A DNA stretch of 63,042 nucleotides from Microaerobacter geothermalis. Lineage in GTDB: Bacteria > Bacillota > Bacilli > DSM-22679. A program made the translations under genes and the position numbers. The number at the start of each line of letters is the position of its first letter. Positions within the stretch are counted from its first letter, which is position 1. The stretch lies in NCBI RefSeq assembly GCF_021608135.1, contig NZ_JAKIHL010000015.1, positions 1-63,042 on the forward strand, read 5' to 3'. This document shows, piece by piece, positions 37,606 to 48,052 of the stretch. The notes below the pieces were generated by a model. It did no database searches, had not been told where the DNA came from, and saw only the letters and a program-made list of their open reading frames with translations.

Positions 37606-39153
37606 CTATTCATCAGCGGTCCATGTTCTAAGCAGTTTAACAAATTCTTCAGGTTTCTGTCTGGCTAAACGTTCCAATTGTTTTCTCATGGTTATTTGCT
37701 CCGTATCTTCTTTTGGCTCAAGTTGAGCGGCGGAAAAAACGGGAGTAGGAACAATCTCTTCCTCTTGTTCCTCTTTTCCCTTCCTTTTTCTTAAAAAAAT
37801 CATGAAAAATAACAGTAGAACGAATCCAATTGCACCCGCTACAATATATGATAAATAATCTCTAATATCAAAGGCGGTAGTCACGGAAGGTTTGCTAAAT
37901 TTGCGAACCACAAGCGAGACCCGTTCATCAGTATTGACGGCTGGATTTACCAAGGCTGTTTTTACGATAGATTCAAGTATGGGTTTTACAGTGGTTTCTA
38001 TACTGGGATCAACTTCATCCTCATTTAATGTGACCATAATGGACATATCTTCTATCCTATAGGGTGTAGCTATAATTTCTTTTGTAATTCTGTTTACTTC
38101 CTGATTGATTCTCTCTTCTATTCTTTCATATTCGCTATTTCCATTTTCATTGCCGGAAGGATAACCGGGTATCGCATTTTGCCCCGTGCCCACTATCCCT
38201 CCAGGGGCGCTTCCTGTTCCAGAAAAAGTTTCAGTGATTTTCTCGCTGCTTATAGTAATTCCCTTGTTATTTCCCACATCTACGGGGGTTACCAAGTTTT
38301 CAACGCTTTTTACCTGGTCAAAATTTAATTTGGCAAACACTTGAACAACCAAATTATCGTATCCCCCGACAATGGGTGCCAACATCGCCTGAATTTGTTT
38401 TTGTATGTCCTTTTCAATATCCTTTTGAATTTTTCTCTGTTTCTCATAAGAAGATCCAAAATATGACGAACTACCTTGGCTATTTTCAAGCAGTATTCCA
38501 TTTTGATCCGTAATTACGATATTGTCAACCGGCAATTTGGGAACACTTTTTGAAACCAGGTTATACAAGGTGTTGATCTGCTTTTCATTTAGTTGAATTC
38601 CTGGGTCAAGTTCAACAATGACCGAAGCTGTCGCTTTTTCATTTTCATCAGCTACCCACAGGGTTTCTTTCGGTAACGTGAGCATAACCCGAGCATCCCG
38701 GACTCCCTGCACCTTTTTCAGAAGAAATTCAAGTTCCCCTTGCATAGCATCCCTTTCAATCACTCCAAACTGCTGTTCAGTCATTCCGAAGCCCAGGTTT
38801 TTCTCAAAAATGCTGTAACCAATAGATGAACTGTTGGGAATTCCATCAGCTGCAAGTGCAACAATAATATCTGGCTTATCCTTTAGTGAGACTTTTATAT
38901 TTCGACCATCCTGTGATATTTCATAAATATATCCACCTTCATCTAATTTTTCTTTTATTGCGCCTACATCTGCTTCCGTTAAAGAATTATTAAATAATGG
39001 CACCATTTGCGGTTTAGAAGCGATCGTTACATATAGGGAAAGAGAGGCGATAAGAATCAGGACGATGGAGCCCATGATCATTTTCTGTTTAACTGATGCT
39101 TGTTTCCAGTAACCCAGTATTTTTTCCTTTATCTGTTGCCAATTATTGTTCAT
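37606..39153 (-). CDS. fliF: Flagellar MS-ring protein FliF
   Basis: Forms the membrane-embedded MS ring, the first basal body structure. The 515 aa protein has an N-terminal membrane segment (about residues 25-44), ring-building domains (YIYEISQDGRNIKVSL, NLGFGMTEQQFGVIERDAMQGEL), and a second membrane segment near 430-450. The C-terminal FliG-binding tail contains RKQLERLARQKPEEFVKLLRTWTAD. AGAGG precedes the ATG. Confidence 0.97.
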   Translation of the reverse strand: MNNNWQQIKEKILGYWKQASVKQKMIMGSIVLILIASLSLYVTIASKPQMVPLFNNSLTEADVGAIKEKLDEGGYIYEISQDGRNIKVSLKDKPDIIVALAADGIPNSSSIGYSIFEKNLGFGMTEQQFGVIERDAMQGELEFLLKKVQGVRDARVMLTLPKETLWVADENEKATASVIVELDPGIQLNEKQINTLYNLVSKSVPKLPVDNIVITDQNGILLENSQGSSSYFGSSYEKQRKIQKDIEKDIQKQIQAMLAPIVGGYDNLVVQVFAKLNFDQVKSVENLVTPVDVGNNKGITISSEKITETFSGTGSAPGGIVGTGQNAIPGYPSGNENGNSEYERIEERINQEVNRITKEIIATPYRIEDMSIMVTLNEDEVDPSIETTVKPILESIVKTALVNPAVNTDERVSLVVRKFSKPSVTTAFDIRDYLSYIVAGAIGFVLLLFFMIFLRKRKGKEEQEEEIVPTPVFSAAQLEPKEDTEQITMRKQLERLARQKPEEFVKLLRTWTADE

Positions 39154-39182
39154 ATTTTTCCTCTCCCATTACATAGGGGTAA

Positions 39183-39473
39183 TTAAACCTGCATTCTCAT
39201 TACTTCTTGGTAGGCTTCAATAATCTTGTTTCTAACTTGAACCGTTAGTTGAAGACTTAATTCAGCCTTCTGAGCTGCAATAGTCACCTGATGTAAATCC
39301 GTTACCTGGCCCGCAACCAAGTTTTCCGTCAATTTTTCTGCCTTAATCTGGTCCTGATTCACCTGATCTAATGCATTTTTTAAAAACGAAGAAAAAGAGC
39401 TATCGTTTGTTCCTGTCTTAACTGGCGACAGTTTTGTCAATGTATCAGGTGATAGACTGACTCCTTTAATCAT
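39183..39473 (-). CDS. fliE: Flagellar hook-basal body adaptor FliE
   Basis: Connects the MS ring with the rod. The 96 aa protein has the family pattern SFSSFLKNALDQVNQDQIKAEKLTENLVAGQVTDLHQVTIAAQKAELSLQLTVQVRNKIIEAYQEVMRMQV, including the conserved D-x-H-x-V and final YQE-IMRMQ-like end. TAGGAG lies upstream of the ATG. Confidence 0.96.
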   Translation of the reverse strand: MIKGVSLSPDTLTKLSPVKTGTNDSSFSSFLKNALDQVNQDQIKAEKLTENLVAGQVTDLHQVTIAAQKAELSLQLTVQVRNKIIEAYQEVMRMQV

Positions 39474-39485
39474 CCGTCATCACTC

Positions 39486-39938
39486 CTAACGTCCGATTTC
39501 CAAGGCTTTTAATGCCATTGATTTTGATGCATTAAAGGCGGTCACGCTGGCTTCATAGGATCGAGTGGCTGAGATCAAATCAACCATCTCCTTTAAAACG
39601 TCCACATTGGGCATAAGAACAAAACCATTTTCATCCGCATCCGGATGCCCCGGATTATATACCTGTTTAAAAGGGGATTTATCTTGGACAATTTGAGTCG
39701 CCTTCACTCCCTCACCAGGAACCGATGAGCGTCCCAAAGCCGCATTCAAATAATTTTTAAAAGAAGGAGCCTGAGGGGAAAAGCTGACCATTTTCCGCTG
39801 ATAAGGCATCCACTTCCCGTTTTCGAACGTTGCCCTTGTCGTGTTCGCATTTGCAATATTTGAAGCAATGATATCCATTCTAAGCCTTTGTGCAGTTAAA
39901 GCAGAGGCGCTGATATTCATACTGTTAAAGATTGACAT
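39486..39938 (-). CDS. flgC: Flagellar proximal rod protein FlgC
   Basis: Rod protein of 150 aa. It has the N-terminal LTAQRLRMDIIASNIANANTT motif, the internal PHPDAD-like GHPDADENGFVLMPNVD segment, and the C-terminal ATRSYEASVTAFNASKSMALKALEIGR motif. GAGGGGAGA, located in the end of flgB, is its ribosome-binding site; the ATG follows the flgB stop by two bases. Confidence 0.97.
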   Translation of the reverse strand: MSIFNSMNISASALTAQRLRMDIIASNIANANTTRATFENGKWMPYQRKMVSFSPQAPSFKNYLNAALGRSSVPGEGVKATQIVQDKSPFKQVYNPGHPDADENGFVLMPNVDVLKEMVDLISATRSYEASVTAFNASKSMALKALEIGR

Positions 39939-39940
39939 AC

Positions 39941-40360
39941 CTATCGTCTCCCCTCATTAATTACGATACGAAGCTTGGAAAAATAACTGTTTGTCTCCTC
40001 AACCAAAGCATTATAAAAAATTTGGTTTTGAGCCAATTGAGACATTTCAAAATCAATGTCTACATTATTTCCATTATTGTTCATATTGGTCTGATGATCC
40101 GTTATCACCTGATAACCGGAATACTTTCTATAGGCATCTCCCCCGATAGGAATATGCTTGGAGTTGGTTCGATATCCCGTAAAGCTTGAAGCGCTCCTGT
40201 TAAGGGCTTCCTGAAAGATCGAAGAAAAGGAAACGTCCTGTCTTTTATAATTTGGCGTATCGACATTAGCAATATTGTTTGCAAGAACTCGCTGCCTCAT
40301 GGCTGTCGCATCTAATCCCTGTGTTAGTATCCGAAGAGTTTGACCTTCAAAAAGATTCAT
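39941..40360 (-). CDS. flgB: Flagellar proximal rod protein FlgB
   Basis: First gene of the fla/che operon; proximal rod protein of 139 aa with the N-terminal rod motif GLDATAMRQRVLANNIANVDTPNYKRQDVSF and the C-terminal MSQLAQNQIFYNALVEETNSYFSKLRIVI. ATG 40360 is chosen because AGGAGG lies eight bases upstream; an ATG seven codons earlier precedes that site. Confidence 0.97.
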   Translation of the reverse strand: MNLFEGQTLRILTQGLDATAMRQRVLANNIANVDTPNYKRQDVSFSSIFQEALNRSASSFTGYRTNSKHIPIGGDAYRKYSGYQVITDHQTNMNNNGNNVDIDFEMSQLAQNQIFYNALVEETNSYFSKLRIVINEGRR

Positions 40361-40399
40361 CTTCACGCCTCCTAATGCCATTCGTATATCTAGACAAGA

Positions 40400-40428
40400 A
40401 TTCTACATCCTACAAAGAATTCCTGCAA
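40400..40428 (-). promoter_or_regulatory. Probable sigma-A promoter of the fla/che operon
   Basis: Minus strand: -35 TTGCAG (40423-40428), 17-base spacer, -10 TAGAAT (40400-40405). The predicted transcript start lies about 33 bases before the flgB ATG. In B. subtilis the main fla/che promoter is also sigma-A dependent. No well-spaced sigma-D element (TAAA-N15-GCCGATAT) was found. Confidence 0.6.
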
Positions 40429-40586
40429 TGTTCGACAAATACATATAAATTATTTCTTAAGCTCTCAAATCCCCTTTCATCTATCCTCTACGATAAAGAA
40501 AACTTGGCTTATGCCATGTCTCCGGCGAAGGCAGAAGACTTAATTTCGCTTAATCAGATTAGAAAAGTTATACTTTTTTATCCGTC
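40429..40586. other. Upstream region of the fla/che promoter
   Basis: About 160 bases between the codY terminator and the fla/che promoter, without a gene. It contains the palindrome GGCTTATGCC (40507-40516) and a GCCGGAGA-like stretch whose distance from TAAG is 12 bases, too short for a sigma-D promoter. Binding sites for motility regulators may be here, but none was recognised. Confidence 0.35.
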
Positions 40587-40617
40587 AAAAAAAGTTCTGT
40601 CGATTCGACAGAACTTT
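40587..40617 (-). terminator. Terminator downstream of codY
   Basis: Minus strand: perfect stem AAGTTCTGTC-GAATC-GACAGAACTT followed by seven Ts. A strong intrinsic terminator that separates the xerC-hslVU-codY transcript from the flagellar operon. Confidence 0.93.
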
Positions 40618-40628
40618 AATCTAGGTAC

Positions 40629-40672
40629 GAAACTAAACATCCATGATCCGAAGGGTCTTGAGCGTTTAGTTC
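40629..40672. repeat. Inverted GAACTAAAC element after codY
   Basis: AACTAAAC (40631-40638) and its inverse GTTTAGTT (40664-40671) enclose a second imperfect hairpin (minus strand GACCC-TTC-GGATC). The minus-strand sequence GACCCTTCGGATCATG with GTTTAGTT resembles positions 217-243 on the plus strand (GACCCTGCGGGTCATG with GTTTAGTT), so this is a dispersed element. It lies between the codY stop and the terminator. Confidence 0.5.
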
Positions 40673-40711
40673 AGACCATATGAACCAAGTCATCTGTTTT
40701 GATAGAAATTT

Positions 40712-41491
40712 TTAGGAAGTCTTTAATTTTTGCAATTCAGGAAGCAGTTTTTCATTAAGCACTTTTATATAGGTTCCCTTCATACCCAAAGAACGGGATT
40801 CAATGACCCCCGCACTTTCCAACTTCCGTAAAGCATTTACAATCACGGAGCGGGTAATTCCGACTCTATCGGCAATTTTGCTGGCAACCAATAAACCTTC
40901 TTTTCCGTCTAGTTCTTCAAAAATATGTTCAACGGCTTCCAATTCACTGTAGGATAAGGATCCAATGGCCATTTGCACAACCGCCTTGCTTCTTGCCTCC
41001 TGTTCAATTTCCTCAGAGCGCTCACGAAGAATTTCCATTCCTACAACGGTTGCACCATATTCTGCCAATATTAAATCGTCGTTAATAAATTGTTCATTTA
41101 AACGAGCAAGCACTAAGGTTCCTAATCGGTCACCACCGCCGATAATGGGTACCAACGTGGTATAACCAGATTGAAAAACTTCTCTCATTTCAACTGGAAA
41201 AGCGGTTAAGTCACTTTCAACTCCGATATTAGAAGTGGTTGTATCTACCTTTAATAACATGTTGCTGTATTCTTCTGGGAAGCGGCGGTCATCCAGCATT
41301 TTTTTCATGCGCTCATTTTCAACTTCTTGATAAATGGCATATCCCAAAACTTTTCCCTTGCGGCTTAAAATGTAAGTGTTGGCTTGGATCACATCTCTTA
41401 GCACTTCAGCCATTTCCATAAAGTTAACGGCATGACCCGCGGCCTTTTGTAATAATCGGTTAATCCTTCTAGTTTTATTCAGTAAATCCAT
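40712..41491 (-). CDS. codY: GTP- and branched-chain-amino-acid-sensing repressor CodY
   Basis: Global repressor of stationary-phase and amino-acid/peptide uptake genes. The 259 aa protein (same length as B. subtilis CodY) has an N-terminal GAF domain ([15 protein letters not shown]...) and a C-terminal winged helix with [48 protein letters not shown] 41491 lies nine bases from AGGAGG; a TTG two codons earlier is too close. It is encoded after hslU, the standard codV-clpQ-clpY-codY order. Confidence 0.97.
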   Translation of the reverse strand: MDLLNKTRRINRLLQKAAGHAVNFMEMAEVLRDVIQANTYILSRKGKVLGYAIYQEVENERMKKMLDDRRFPEEYSNMLLKVDTTTSNIGVESDLTAFPVEMREVFQSGYTTLVPIIGGGDRLGTLVLARLNEQFINDDLILAEYGATVVGMEILRERSEEIEQEARSKAVVQMAIGSLSYSELEAVEHIFEELDGKEGLLVASKIADRVGITRSVIVNALRKLESAGVIESRSLGMKGTYIKVLNEKLLPELQKLKTS

Positions 41492-41514
41492 TTCCAAAAT
41501 CCTCCTGTCTTATT

Positions 41515-42930
41515 TTACAAAATATATTGACTTAAATCGCGATTTTGCACTATATCCTTTATTTTTTCCCTAACATACTCAGGTGTAATCACAATTTTTT
41601 CCATAGTTATCTCAGGTGCTTCAAAAGATAAATCCTCTAACAGTTTCTCCATAATCGTATGAAGTCTCCTTGCTCCGATATCATCTGTGGAATGGTTTAC
41701 CTCTGCAGCCAGTCTCGCAATTTCCTCCAGCGCTTCATCCGTAAATTCAATTTGAACCCCCTCTGTTTCTATCAATGCCTGATATTGTTTCGTAATGGCA
41801 TTTTGTGGCTCTTTTAATATTCGGACAAAATCATCGGCACTTAAACTTTCCAATTCTACCCGAATCGGCAATCTGCCCTGAAGCTCCGGAATCAAGTCAG
41901 AAGGCTTTGCCATATGAAATGCACCGGCTGCAATAAATAAAATATAGTCAGTCTTTACGGGACCATATTTTGTCATCACCGTTGATCCTTCTATAATGGG
42001 AAGGATATCTCTTTGTACGCCCTCCCTTGATACATCGGGTGATCCTGTTTCCTTACCCGCAATTTTGTCGATTTCATCAATAAAAATAATCCCCGTTTCC
42101 TCGGCTCTTCTAATCGATTCTTGAATGACTTCATCCATATCGATCAGCCGCTGAGCTTCCTCCTGAATCAATACATTGCGGGCTTCTTTCACGGGTAGCC
42201 TTCTTTTCTTTTTCTTTTTGGGAAGAAGATTGCCAAACATTTCTTGAACATTAATCCCCATTTGTTCAACACCGGCTCCCGAGAAAATTTCAAACATGGA
42301 AGGAAGATGATCTTCTACCTCAATTTCTATCATATGATCTTCTAATTCCCCTAGGGCCAGTTGATGTGCCACTCTCCTTCTTTTTTGCTCCAAGTCCTGC
42401 CGATCGTCTTCGATATTGCTCTTATCATTTTTGTCATTCTGTTGACCAAATAACATTTCAAAAGGGTTTGCAAAATTTTTTTGTTGTTTTTGGCTGGGTA
42501 CCAAAATGTGAACGATTCGTTCATTAGCTAACTGTTCGGCCCGATCCTTTACCTTTTCCATTTTTTCTGCTTTCACCAAGCGAATGGAGGTTTCAATTAA
42601 ATCACGGACCATCGACTCAACGTCCCTGCCCACATATCCCACCTCGGTAAACTTGGTGGCTTCTACCTTTACAAACGGGGCTCCAACCAATTTTGCGATA
42701 CGCCTCGCAATTTCTGTTTTTCCTACCCCAGTAGGCCCTATCATTAGAATATTTTTAGGGACAACTTCTTCTTTTAGCCTCGTCGGAAGCTTTGATCTCC
42801 TATAGCGGTTTCTTAATGCGATTGCAACAGATTTTTTAGCCTTATGCTGTCCTACAATATACTTATCCAGTTCGGCAACAATTTGCTTAGGGGTTAAACT
42901 TTCGGGATTCTTTATCACGATCTCTCTCAT
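41515..42930 (-). CDS. hslU: ATP-dependent protease ATPase subunit HslU (ClpY)
   Basis: AAA+ unfoldase that feeds proteins into the HslV peptidase. The 471 aa protein has Walker A (GPTGVGKTE), Walker B (IIFIDEIDK), the charged I domain (about residues 110-230) and the C-terminal sensor-2 region with [20 protein letters not shown]. It ends DLSQYIL, the tail that docks into HslV. The ATG overlaps the hslV stop (ATGA), coupling the two subunits. Confidence 0.97.
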   Translation of the reverse strand: MREIVIKNPESLTPKQIVAELDKYIVGQHKAKKSVAIALRNRYRRSKLPTRLKEEVVPKNILMIGPTGVGKTEIARRIAKLVGAPFVKVEATKFTEVGYVGRDVESMVRDLIETSIRLVKAEKMEKVKDRAEQLANERIVHILVPSQKQQKNFANPFEMLFGQQNDKNDKSNIEDDRQDLEQKRRRVAHQLALGELEDHMIEIEVEDHLPSMFEIFSGAGVEQMGINVQEMFGNLLPKKKKKRRLPVKEARNVLIQEEAQRLIDMDEVIQESIRRAEETGIIFIDEIDKIAGKETGSPDVSREGVQRDILPIIEGSTVMTKYGPVKTDYILFIAAGAFHMAKPSDLIPELQGRLPIRVELESLSADDFVRILKEPQNAITKQYQALIETEGVQIEFTDEALEEIARLAAEVNHSTDDIGARRLHTIMEKLLEDLSFEAPEITMEKIVITPEYVREKIKDIVQNRDLSQYIL

Positions 42931-43478
42931 CCCTTCATTAACTCTTCTACCACAATGTTGTGGTTTGTATAAACACAAATATCAGCAGCAATGGCAAGGG
43001 CAGTTTCCGCTATCTCCCTTGCAGATAAATGGTCAGCCTTTTGTTTTAACGCTCTACCAGCAGCTAAAGCATAATTGCCCCCTGAGCCGATGGCCAAGAT
43101 TCCATCATCCGGCTCAATCACTTCACCTGTTCCAGAAACCAAAAGAAGATGATCATGATTCATTACAATGAGCATAGCCTCTAATCGGCGCAGCATTTTG
43201 TCCATCCGCCATTCCTTTGCCAATTCCACTGCAGCCCTTTGCAAATTCCCATGATACTGTTCCAATTTCCCTTCAAATTTTTCAAATAATGTGAAGGCAT
43301 CAGCAACAGACCCAGCAAAACCGGCAATCACTTTTCCTTGATATAAACGACGAACCTTAGTCGCTCTATGTTTCATCACCACCTGATTTCCAAAAGTGAC
43401 TTGACCATCTCCAGCCATAGCCCCTTCACCTTGATGATGAATGGCAAAAATGGTTGTTCCTCGAAACATGGATTCCAA
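42927..43478 (-). CDS. hslV: ATP-dependent protease peptidase subunit HslV (ClpQ)
   Basis: Proteasome-like peptidase. The 183 aa protein has [24 protein letters not shown] and [27 protein letters not shown], which are diagnostic. The start is TTG at 43478 with AAGGAGG eight bases upstream, giving the N-terminus MESMFRGTT. In B. subtilis ClpQ the active residue is an N-terminal serine; here Met-Glu-Ser precedes, so autocleavage before Thr8 seems more likely. An ATG three codons later has no ribosome-binding site at a useful distance. Confidence 0.95.
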   Translation of the reverse strand: MESMFRGTTIFAIHHQGEGAMAGDGQVTFGNQVVMKHRATKVRRLYQGKVIAGFAGSVADAFTLFEKFEGKLEQYHGNLQRAAVELAKEWRMDKMLRRLEAMLIVMNHDHLLLVSGTGEVIEPDDGILAIGSGGNYALAAGRALKQKADHLSAREIAETALAIAADICVYTNHNIVVEELMKG

Positions 43479-43519
43479 TCCATATTCCTCCTTTTTACTT
43501 TACTTGCGGGTTTCCCCTT

Positions 43520-44422
43520 TTAAGCCCTTGGATGTGTCTGCAAATAAACCTCTCTCAATCTCTCCTTAGTTACATGGGTGTAAATCTGGGTTGTGGAAAT
43601 ATTCACATGCCCAAGCATCTCTTGTACGGTACGAAGATCTGCCCCAGCTTCAAGCATATGGGTAGCAAACGTATGCCTAATGGTATGGGGGCTCACCCGA
43701 TTTGTAATCGCCGCCTGCTGTATATACTTGTGAATCACCCTTCTCACGCTACGGTCGGTTAAAGTTCCCCCGCGAACATTTAAAAAAACGGCATCTGTAT
43801 CTGCTTCTTGACTTTTGAGCAGCGGCCTGCCCTTATCAAGGTACTGTTTCATGGCTTCAAGGGCAAATGAACCAAGAATTACAATTCGTTCTTTTGCCCC
43901 TTTTCCAAAAACTCGAGCCGTACCCAGATTTAAATCAATAGAATCGAGCCCAAGACCTACCAATTCACTAACCCTGATACCGCTGGCATATAATACTTCT
44001 AATATGGCTTTGTCCCTTAAACCAACCGGAGATGTAACATTAGGCTGTGCTAGTAACAATTCCATTTCCTTATGATACAGGAATTTGGGAAGCTTCTTTT
44101 CCAACTTGGGAGTAGACACCATTTGAAAAGGATTCATGGTTACCTCTTCTTCCCGCATTAAAAAGCGATAAAAGGAACGCATACTGGACAACCTTCTGGA
44201 AATGGTACGCCTGGAATAGTTCTTTTTTGCAAGCATAGCCAAATATTCTCTTACATCGGTATGATCGATCTGATTCCAGTGTTCCAATTCCTTGGTATTT
44301 AAAAAAGCAAGGAATGCATCGATATCCCGGTGATAATTAAGGACGGTATGGGGTGAAGCATTCTTTTCAATTTGTAAGTACTGAAGAAACCCTTTGATTT
44401 GTGACTGAATGTGATTTTCCAT
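43520..44422 (-). CDS. xerC: Tyrosine recombinase XerC (CodV)
   Basis: Site-specific recombinase that resolves chromosome dimers at dif. The 300 aa protein has the N-terminal SAM-like core-binding domain and the catalytic domain with GIRVSELVGL (first Arg), the Lys region GKGAKER, SPHTIRHTFATHML (His-x2-Arg), LGHVNISTTQIYTHV (His and nucleophile Tyr). ATG 44422 is six bases from GGGGG; an upstream TTG is less well placed. It opens the xerC-hslV-hslU-codY group. Confidence 0.95.
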   Translation of the reverse strand: MENHIQSQIKGFLQYLQIEKNASPHTVLNYHRDIDAFLAFLNTKELEHWNQIDHTDVREYLAMLAKKNYSRRTISRRLSSMRSFYRFLMREEEVTMNPFQMVSTPKLEKKLPKFLYHKEMELLLAQPNVTSPVGLRDKAILEVLYASGIRVSELVGLGLDSIDLNLGTARVFGKGAKERIVILGSFALEAMKQYLDKGRPLLKSQEADTDAVFLNVRGGTLTDRSVRRVIHKYIQQAAITNRVSPHTIRHTFATHMLEAGADLRTVQEMLGHVNISTTQIYTHVTKERLREVYLQTHPRA

Positions 44423-44470
44423 TTCAATCCCCCACCCCCTGAGCAACCATATAGTAACACAGTGTGAAAG

Positions 44471-45799
44471 CTAATTGCAACAGTAATTGTCTATGTTTCG
44501 TGAAAAATTCTGAATTATTTCCAATGCCCTTGCAGCGAAGGCTTCATATCTTTCTTTTTTATTTTTTATTTTTCTTTCCAACGGAGGGAATAGTCCAAAA
44601 TTAGCATTCATCGGTTGAAAGTGCTTCGGGTCTGCAGTGGTAATATAATTGGCCATACTCCCTATCGCAGTTTCTTTCGGAAAAACGATAGGGTCTAGTC
44701 CTTTGGCCAGTCTTGACGCATTGATTCCTGCGACCAAACCGGCAGCAGCTGATTCGACATATCCTTCCACTCCAGTCATTTGTCCTGCAAAAAACAGATT
44801 TTCACGGCTTTTTAGTTGGTAAGTGGGATTTAAAAGTTTTGGTGAATTGATAAATGTGTTGCGGTGCATTACCCCATATCTGACAATCTCCGCATTCTCC
44901 AATCCAGGAATCAATTGAATTACTCTCTTTTGATCAGCCCATTTCATATGGGTTTGAAATCCCACAATATTATAAAGGGTTGCTGCACTATTATCCTGTC
45001 TAAGCTGGACCACGGCGAAGGGTTGCTTTCCAGTTCTAGGATCAATCAGGCCTACAGGTTTTAAGGGTCCAAATAACATGGTTTGTTTTCCCCTTTTAGC
45101 CATCACCTCAATAGGCATACATCCCTCAAAATAGATTTCCTTTTCAAATTCCTTTAACGGTACGACCTCCGCATCCACAATTGCATTGTAAAAAACTTCA
45201 AATTCCTCTTCATTCATTGGGCAATTAAGATAAGCCGCATCCCCTTTACCATATCGTGAAGCAAAAAAAGCTTTGCTTTCATCAATTGATTCCCTCTCAA
45301 CAATGGGTGCTGCCGCATCGTAAAAGTAAAAGTATTCTTCACCGGTCAATTGTTTAATCTTTTCGGAAAGATTCGCCGATGTAAGCGGTCCGGTAGCTAC
45401 CACTACAATTCCCTCATCCGGGATATCGGTCAATTCTTCACGATACACAGAGATGAGGGGATGATTAGATAATGATTCGGTCACATAGTGAGAAAACTCT
45501 TCCCTATCTACCGCTAGAGCTCCGCCTGCCGGAACGGAGCAGCAGTCAGCAGAAGAAATAATGATGGAATTTAATCTCCTCATTTCTTCTTTTAAAATGC
45601 CTACTGCGTTCGTCAAGGAGTTGGCTCTTAACGAATTGCTACATACCAACTCGGCGAATTGTTCTGTATGATGGGCCGGTGTTGATTTCACCGGCCTCAT
45701 TTCGTACAATCGGACTGGGATTCCACTATTGGCGATTTGCCAGGCCGCTTCACTTCCAGCCAACCCTGCACCAATGACTGTAATTGGATGTTGACTCAT
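44471..45799 (-). CDS. trmFO: tRNA (uracil-54-C5)-methyltransferase TrmFO, folate/FAD dependent
   Basis: Makes ribothymidine at position 54 of tRNAs using methylene-tetrahydrofolate. The 442 aa protein has the FAD-binding [11 protein letters not shown] motif at the N-terminus, the catalytic-cysteine segment [11 protein letters not shown], the [14 protein letters not shown] block, and the [15 protein letters not shown] segment with the second conserved cysteine. ATG 45799 has GGAGG seven bases upstream. It follows topA by 16 bases, as in B. subtilis. Confidence 0.96.
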   Translation of the reverse strand: MSQHPITVIGAGLAGSEAAWQIANSGIPVRLYEMRPVKSTPAHHTEQFAELVCSNSLRANSLTNAVGILKEEMRRLNSIIISSADCCSVPAGGALAVDREEFSHYVTESLSNHPLISVYREELTDIPDEGIVVVATGPLTSANLSEKIKQLTGEEYFYFYDAAAPIVERESIDESKAFFASRYGKGDAAYLNCPMNEEEFEVFYNAIVDAEVVPLKEFEKEIYFEGCMPIEVMAKRGKQTMLFGPLKPVGLIDPRTGKQPFAVVQLRQDNSAATLYNIVGFQTHMKWADQKRVIQLIPGLENAEIVRYGVMHRNTFINSPKLLNPTYQLKSRENLFFAGQMTGVEGYVESAAAGLVAGINASRLAKGLDPIVFPKETAIGSMANYITTADPKHFQPMNANFGLFPPLERKIKNKKERYEAFAARALEIIQNFSRNIDNYCCN

Positions 45800-45815
45800 A
45801 AAAAATCCTCCGGTA

Positions 45816-47882
45816 CTATCCGTTTTCTGAATAATCACACTGTAAACATTGGATATAAGAACCTTTTTTCCCCTTTTTCTCTACCATTAAACTCTGACAT
45901 TTTGGACAGGGCCTTGGGATCGGTTTATCCCATGAAACAAAATCGCATTGGGGAAATTGGTCACATCCATAAAACGTTCGTCTCCGTTTTGACTTTCTTT
46001 CAACAATATTCCCCGGACACTTTGGACACTTTACTCCGATTTCCTTTAAGATTGGTTTTGTGTTTCGACATTCAGGAAATCCGGAACAAGCAAGAAATTT
46101 TCCAAATCGTCCAAGTTTATAGACCATGGGACGACCGCATTTTTCACAGATGACATCGGAAACTTCATCTTCTATTTCCACTTCTTCCATCTCTTCTTCA
46201 GCCACTTTTAATCGTTTTTGAAATTCTTGGTAAAATTCATCCAAAACGTGAATCCAATTTGCCTTTCCCTCTTCAATATGATCCAGTTCATCTTCCATTT
46301 TTGCCGTAAAATCTACATTTAATATCTCTGGAAAGAACTCCTCCATCAACTGGATGACAATTTCTCCTAACTCAGTGGGATAAAATTTCTTATCCTCTAA
46401 TGCAACATATCCCCTTCTTTGAATGGTATCCAAAGTTGGCGCATAAGTACTGGGCCTACCGATCCCTAGTTCCTCCAAGGTTTTCACCAATCTTGCCTCA
46501 GTGTAGCGAGGTGGCGGTTGGGTAAAATGCTGTTTTGGTTCAATCCCTTTATTCTTCAGCTTCTGATCAATAACCAATGGAGGAAGAATGTTGTCTTCCT
46601 CTTTTTTATCATCATCATTCCCTTCCACGTACAGCTTCATAAATCCAGGAAATTTAATCTTGGATCCCGTTGCTCTGAAAACTGCGTCATTTACCACAAT
46701 ATCAACACTCATGGTGTCCAAAACGGCGGATTCCATTTGGCTGGCAATAAAACGTTCCCATATTAACTTATACAGCCGAAACTGATCTCTTCCCAAAAAT
46801 GGTTTTACAGAATCAGGAGTTCTCATCACTGAAGTGGGACGAATCGATTCATGGGCATCCTGTGCACCTTCTTTGGTTGAATACTGTCTGAACTTCTCAG
46901 GCACAAATTCTTTCCCGTATGTATCTATAATATATTCCCGCGCTTCTTTCTGAGCGGTTTCAGATACCCGGGTAGAGTCGGTCCTCATATAAGTGATTAA
47001 ACCTACAGAACCCTCTTCGCCCAGATCTATTCCCTCATATAGCTGCTGTGCAATCATCATCGTCCTAGCCGCTCGAAAATTTAATTTTCTGGCCGCTTCT
47101 TGCTGTAATGAACTTGTGGTAAAGGGCGGAGCCGGATTTTTTCTTCTTTCCTTTTCCTTGATATCTGAAACGACAAAAGGCTGACCCTTTATTCTTTTCA
47201 GAAGGGCTTGAACTTCTTCCTCATTCTTAAGCTCTATTTTTTCTTTCCCATAACCATGGAATTTGGCATAAAATATTGATTTATCCGCCATTAATGTAGC
47301 GGTAACCGTCCAATACTCCTGAGGAACAAATGCCCTAATCTCCTTTTCTCTGTCATAAATAATTTTTACCGCAACGGATTGAACACGTCCTGCGCTTAAA
47401 CCTTTTTTTACTTTCTTCCATAATAAAGGACTGATTTTGTATCCTACCAGACGATCTAATATTCTCCTTGCTTGTTGGGCGTTGACTAAATTAGAATTGA
47501 TCCTTCTGGGATGTTTAAAGGCATCTTTAATCGCATTCTTGGTAATTTCATTAAAAACCACCCTGCATTTTTCTTTCTCATCAATGCCAAGAACGTGAGC
47601 CAAATGCCAGGCGATAGCTTCACCTTCCCGATCAGGGTCAGCGGCGAGATAAATTTTTTTTACTTTTTTGGATGCATCTTTCAATTCTTTTATGACGGCA
47701 CCTTTTCCCCTGATGGTAATATATTTTGCCTGAAACTGATTTTCTATATCGACACCCATTTGACTTTTCGGTAGATCCCTTACATGTCCCATGGATGCCT
47801 TTACAATATATTTCTTCCCGAGATATTTACCAATGGTCTTAGCCTTGGCGGGAGACTCAACAATTACAAGAGCATCTGCCAA
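45816..47882 (-). CDS. topA: DNA topoisomerase I
   Basis: Relaxes negatively supercoiled DNA. The 688 aa type IA enzyme has an N-terminal TOPRIM domain ([36 protein letters not shown]), the active-site tyrosine in [14 protein letters not shown], and the [15 protein letters not shown] segment. Three C-terminal zinc ribbons follow (CEKCGRPM...CSGFPEC, CPKCPGN...CDQFPQC, CPKCQSL...CLQC). The start is TTG at 47882, six bases after GGGGGAGGACACCT; this matches the family start ([11 protein letters not shown]). It is driven by a good promoter at 48053-48081. Confidence 0.96.
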   Translation of the reverse strand: MADALVIVESPAKAKTIGKYLGKKYIVKASMGHVRDLPKSQMGVDIENQFQAKYITIRGKGAVIKELKDASKKVKKIYLAADPDREGEAIAWHLAHVLGIDEKEKCRVVFNEITKNAIKDAFKHPRRINSNLVNAQQARRILDRLVGYKISPLLWKKVKKGLSAGRVQSVAVKIIYDREKEIRAFVPQEYWTVTATLMADKSIFYAKFHGYGKEKIELKNEEEVQALLKRIKGQPFVVSDIKEKERRKNPAPPFTTSSLQQEAARKLNFRAARTMMIAQQLYEGIDLGEEGSVGLITYMRTDSTRVSETAQKEAREYIIDTYGKEFVPEKFRQYSTKEGAQDAHESIRPTSVMRTPDSVKPFLGRDQFRLYKLIWERFIASQMESAVLDTMSVDIVVNDAVFRATGSKIKFPGFMKLYVEGNDDDKKEEDNILPPLVIDQKLKNKGIEPKQHFTQPPPRYTEARLVKTLEELGIGRPSTYAPTLDTIQRRGYVALEDKKFYPTELGEIVIQLMEEFFPEILNVDFTAKMEDELDHIEEGKANWIHVLDEFYQEFQKRLKVAEEEMEEVEIEDEVSDVICEKCGRPMVYKLGRFGKFLACSGFPECRNTKPILKEIGVKCPKCPGNIVERKSKRRRTFYGCDQFPQCDFVSWDKPIPRPCPKCQSLMVEKKGKKGSYIQCLQCDYSENG

Positions 47883-47937
47883 AGGTGTCCTCCCCCTTTC
47901 TTCAAGGTATATATGTAAAAACGGCACTAAAAATTTA

Positions 47938-47965
47938 CTCTTCCAGCGAGTCGAGTTCGGAAGAG
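47938..47965 (-). other. Leader hairpin upstream of topA
   Basis: Minus strand CTCTTCC-N14-GGAAGAG, a 7-bp stem in the roughly 165-base leader between the predicted transcript start and the topA start. Not followed by a U-run. A regulatory role is speculative. Confidence 0.35.
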
Positions 47966-48052
47966 AAAGGAATTAAAGATCTCTCCATGGCAAAAGAATG
48001 GAGCCTTCTCCTTTCATTTAGTTGAAAAAACCTTCAATAGAAGCTTTTCTTA

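Noticed and set aside
40530-40560. Sigma-D promoter upstream of flgB (TAAG with GCCGGAGA)
   Set aside because: The spacing is 12 bases instead of about 15 and the -10 element deviates strongly from GCCGATAT.
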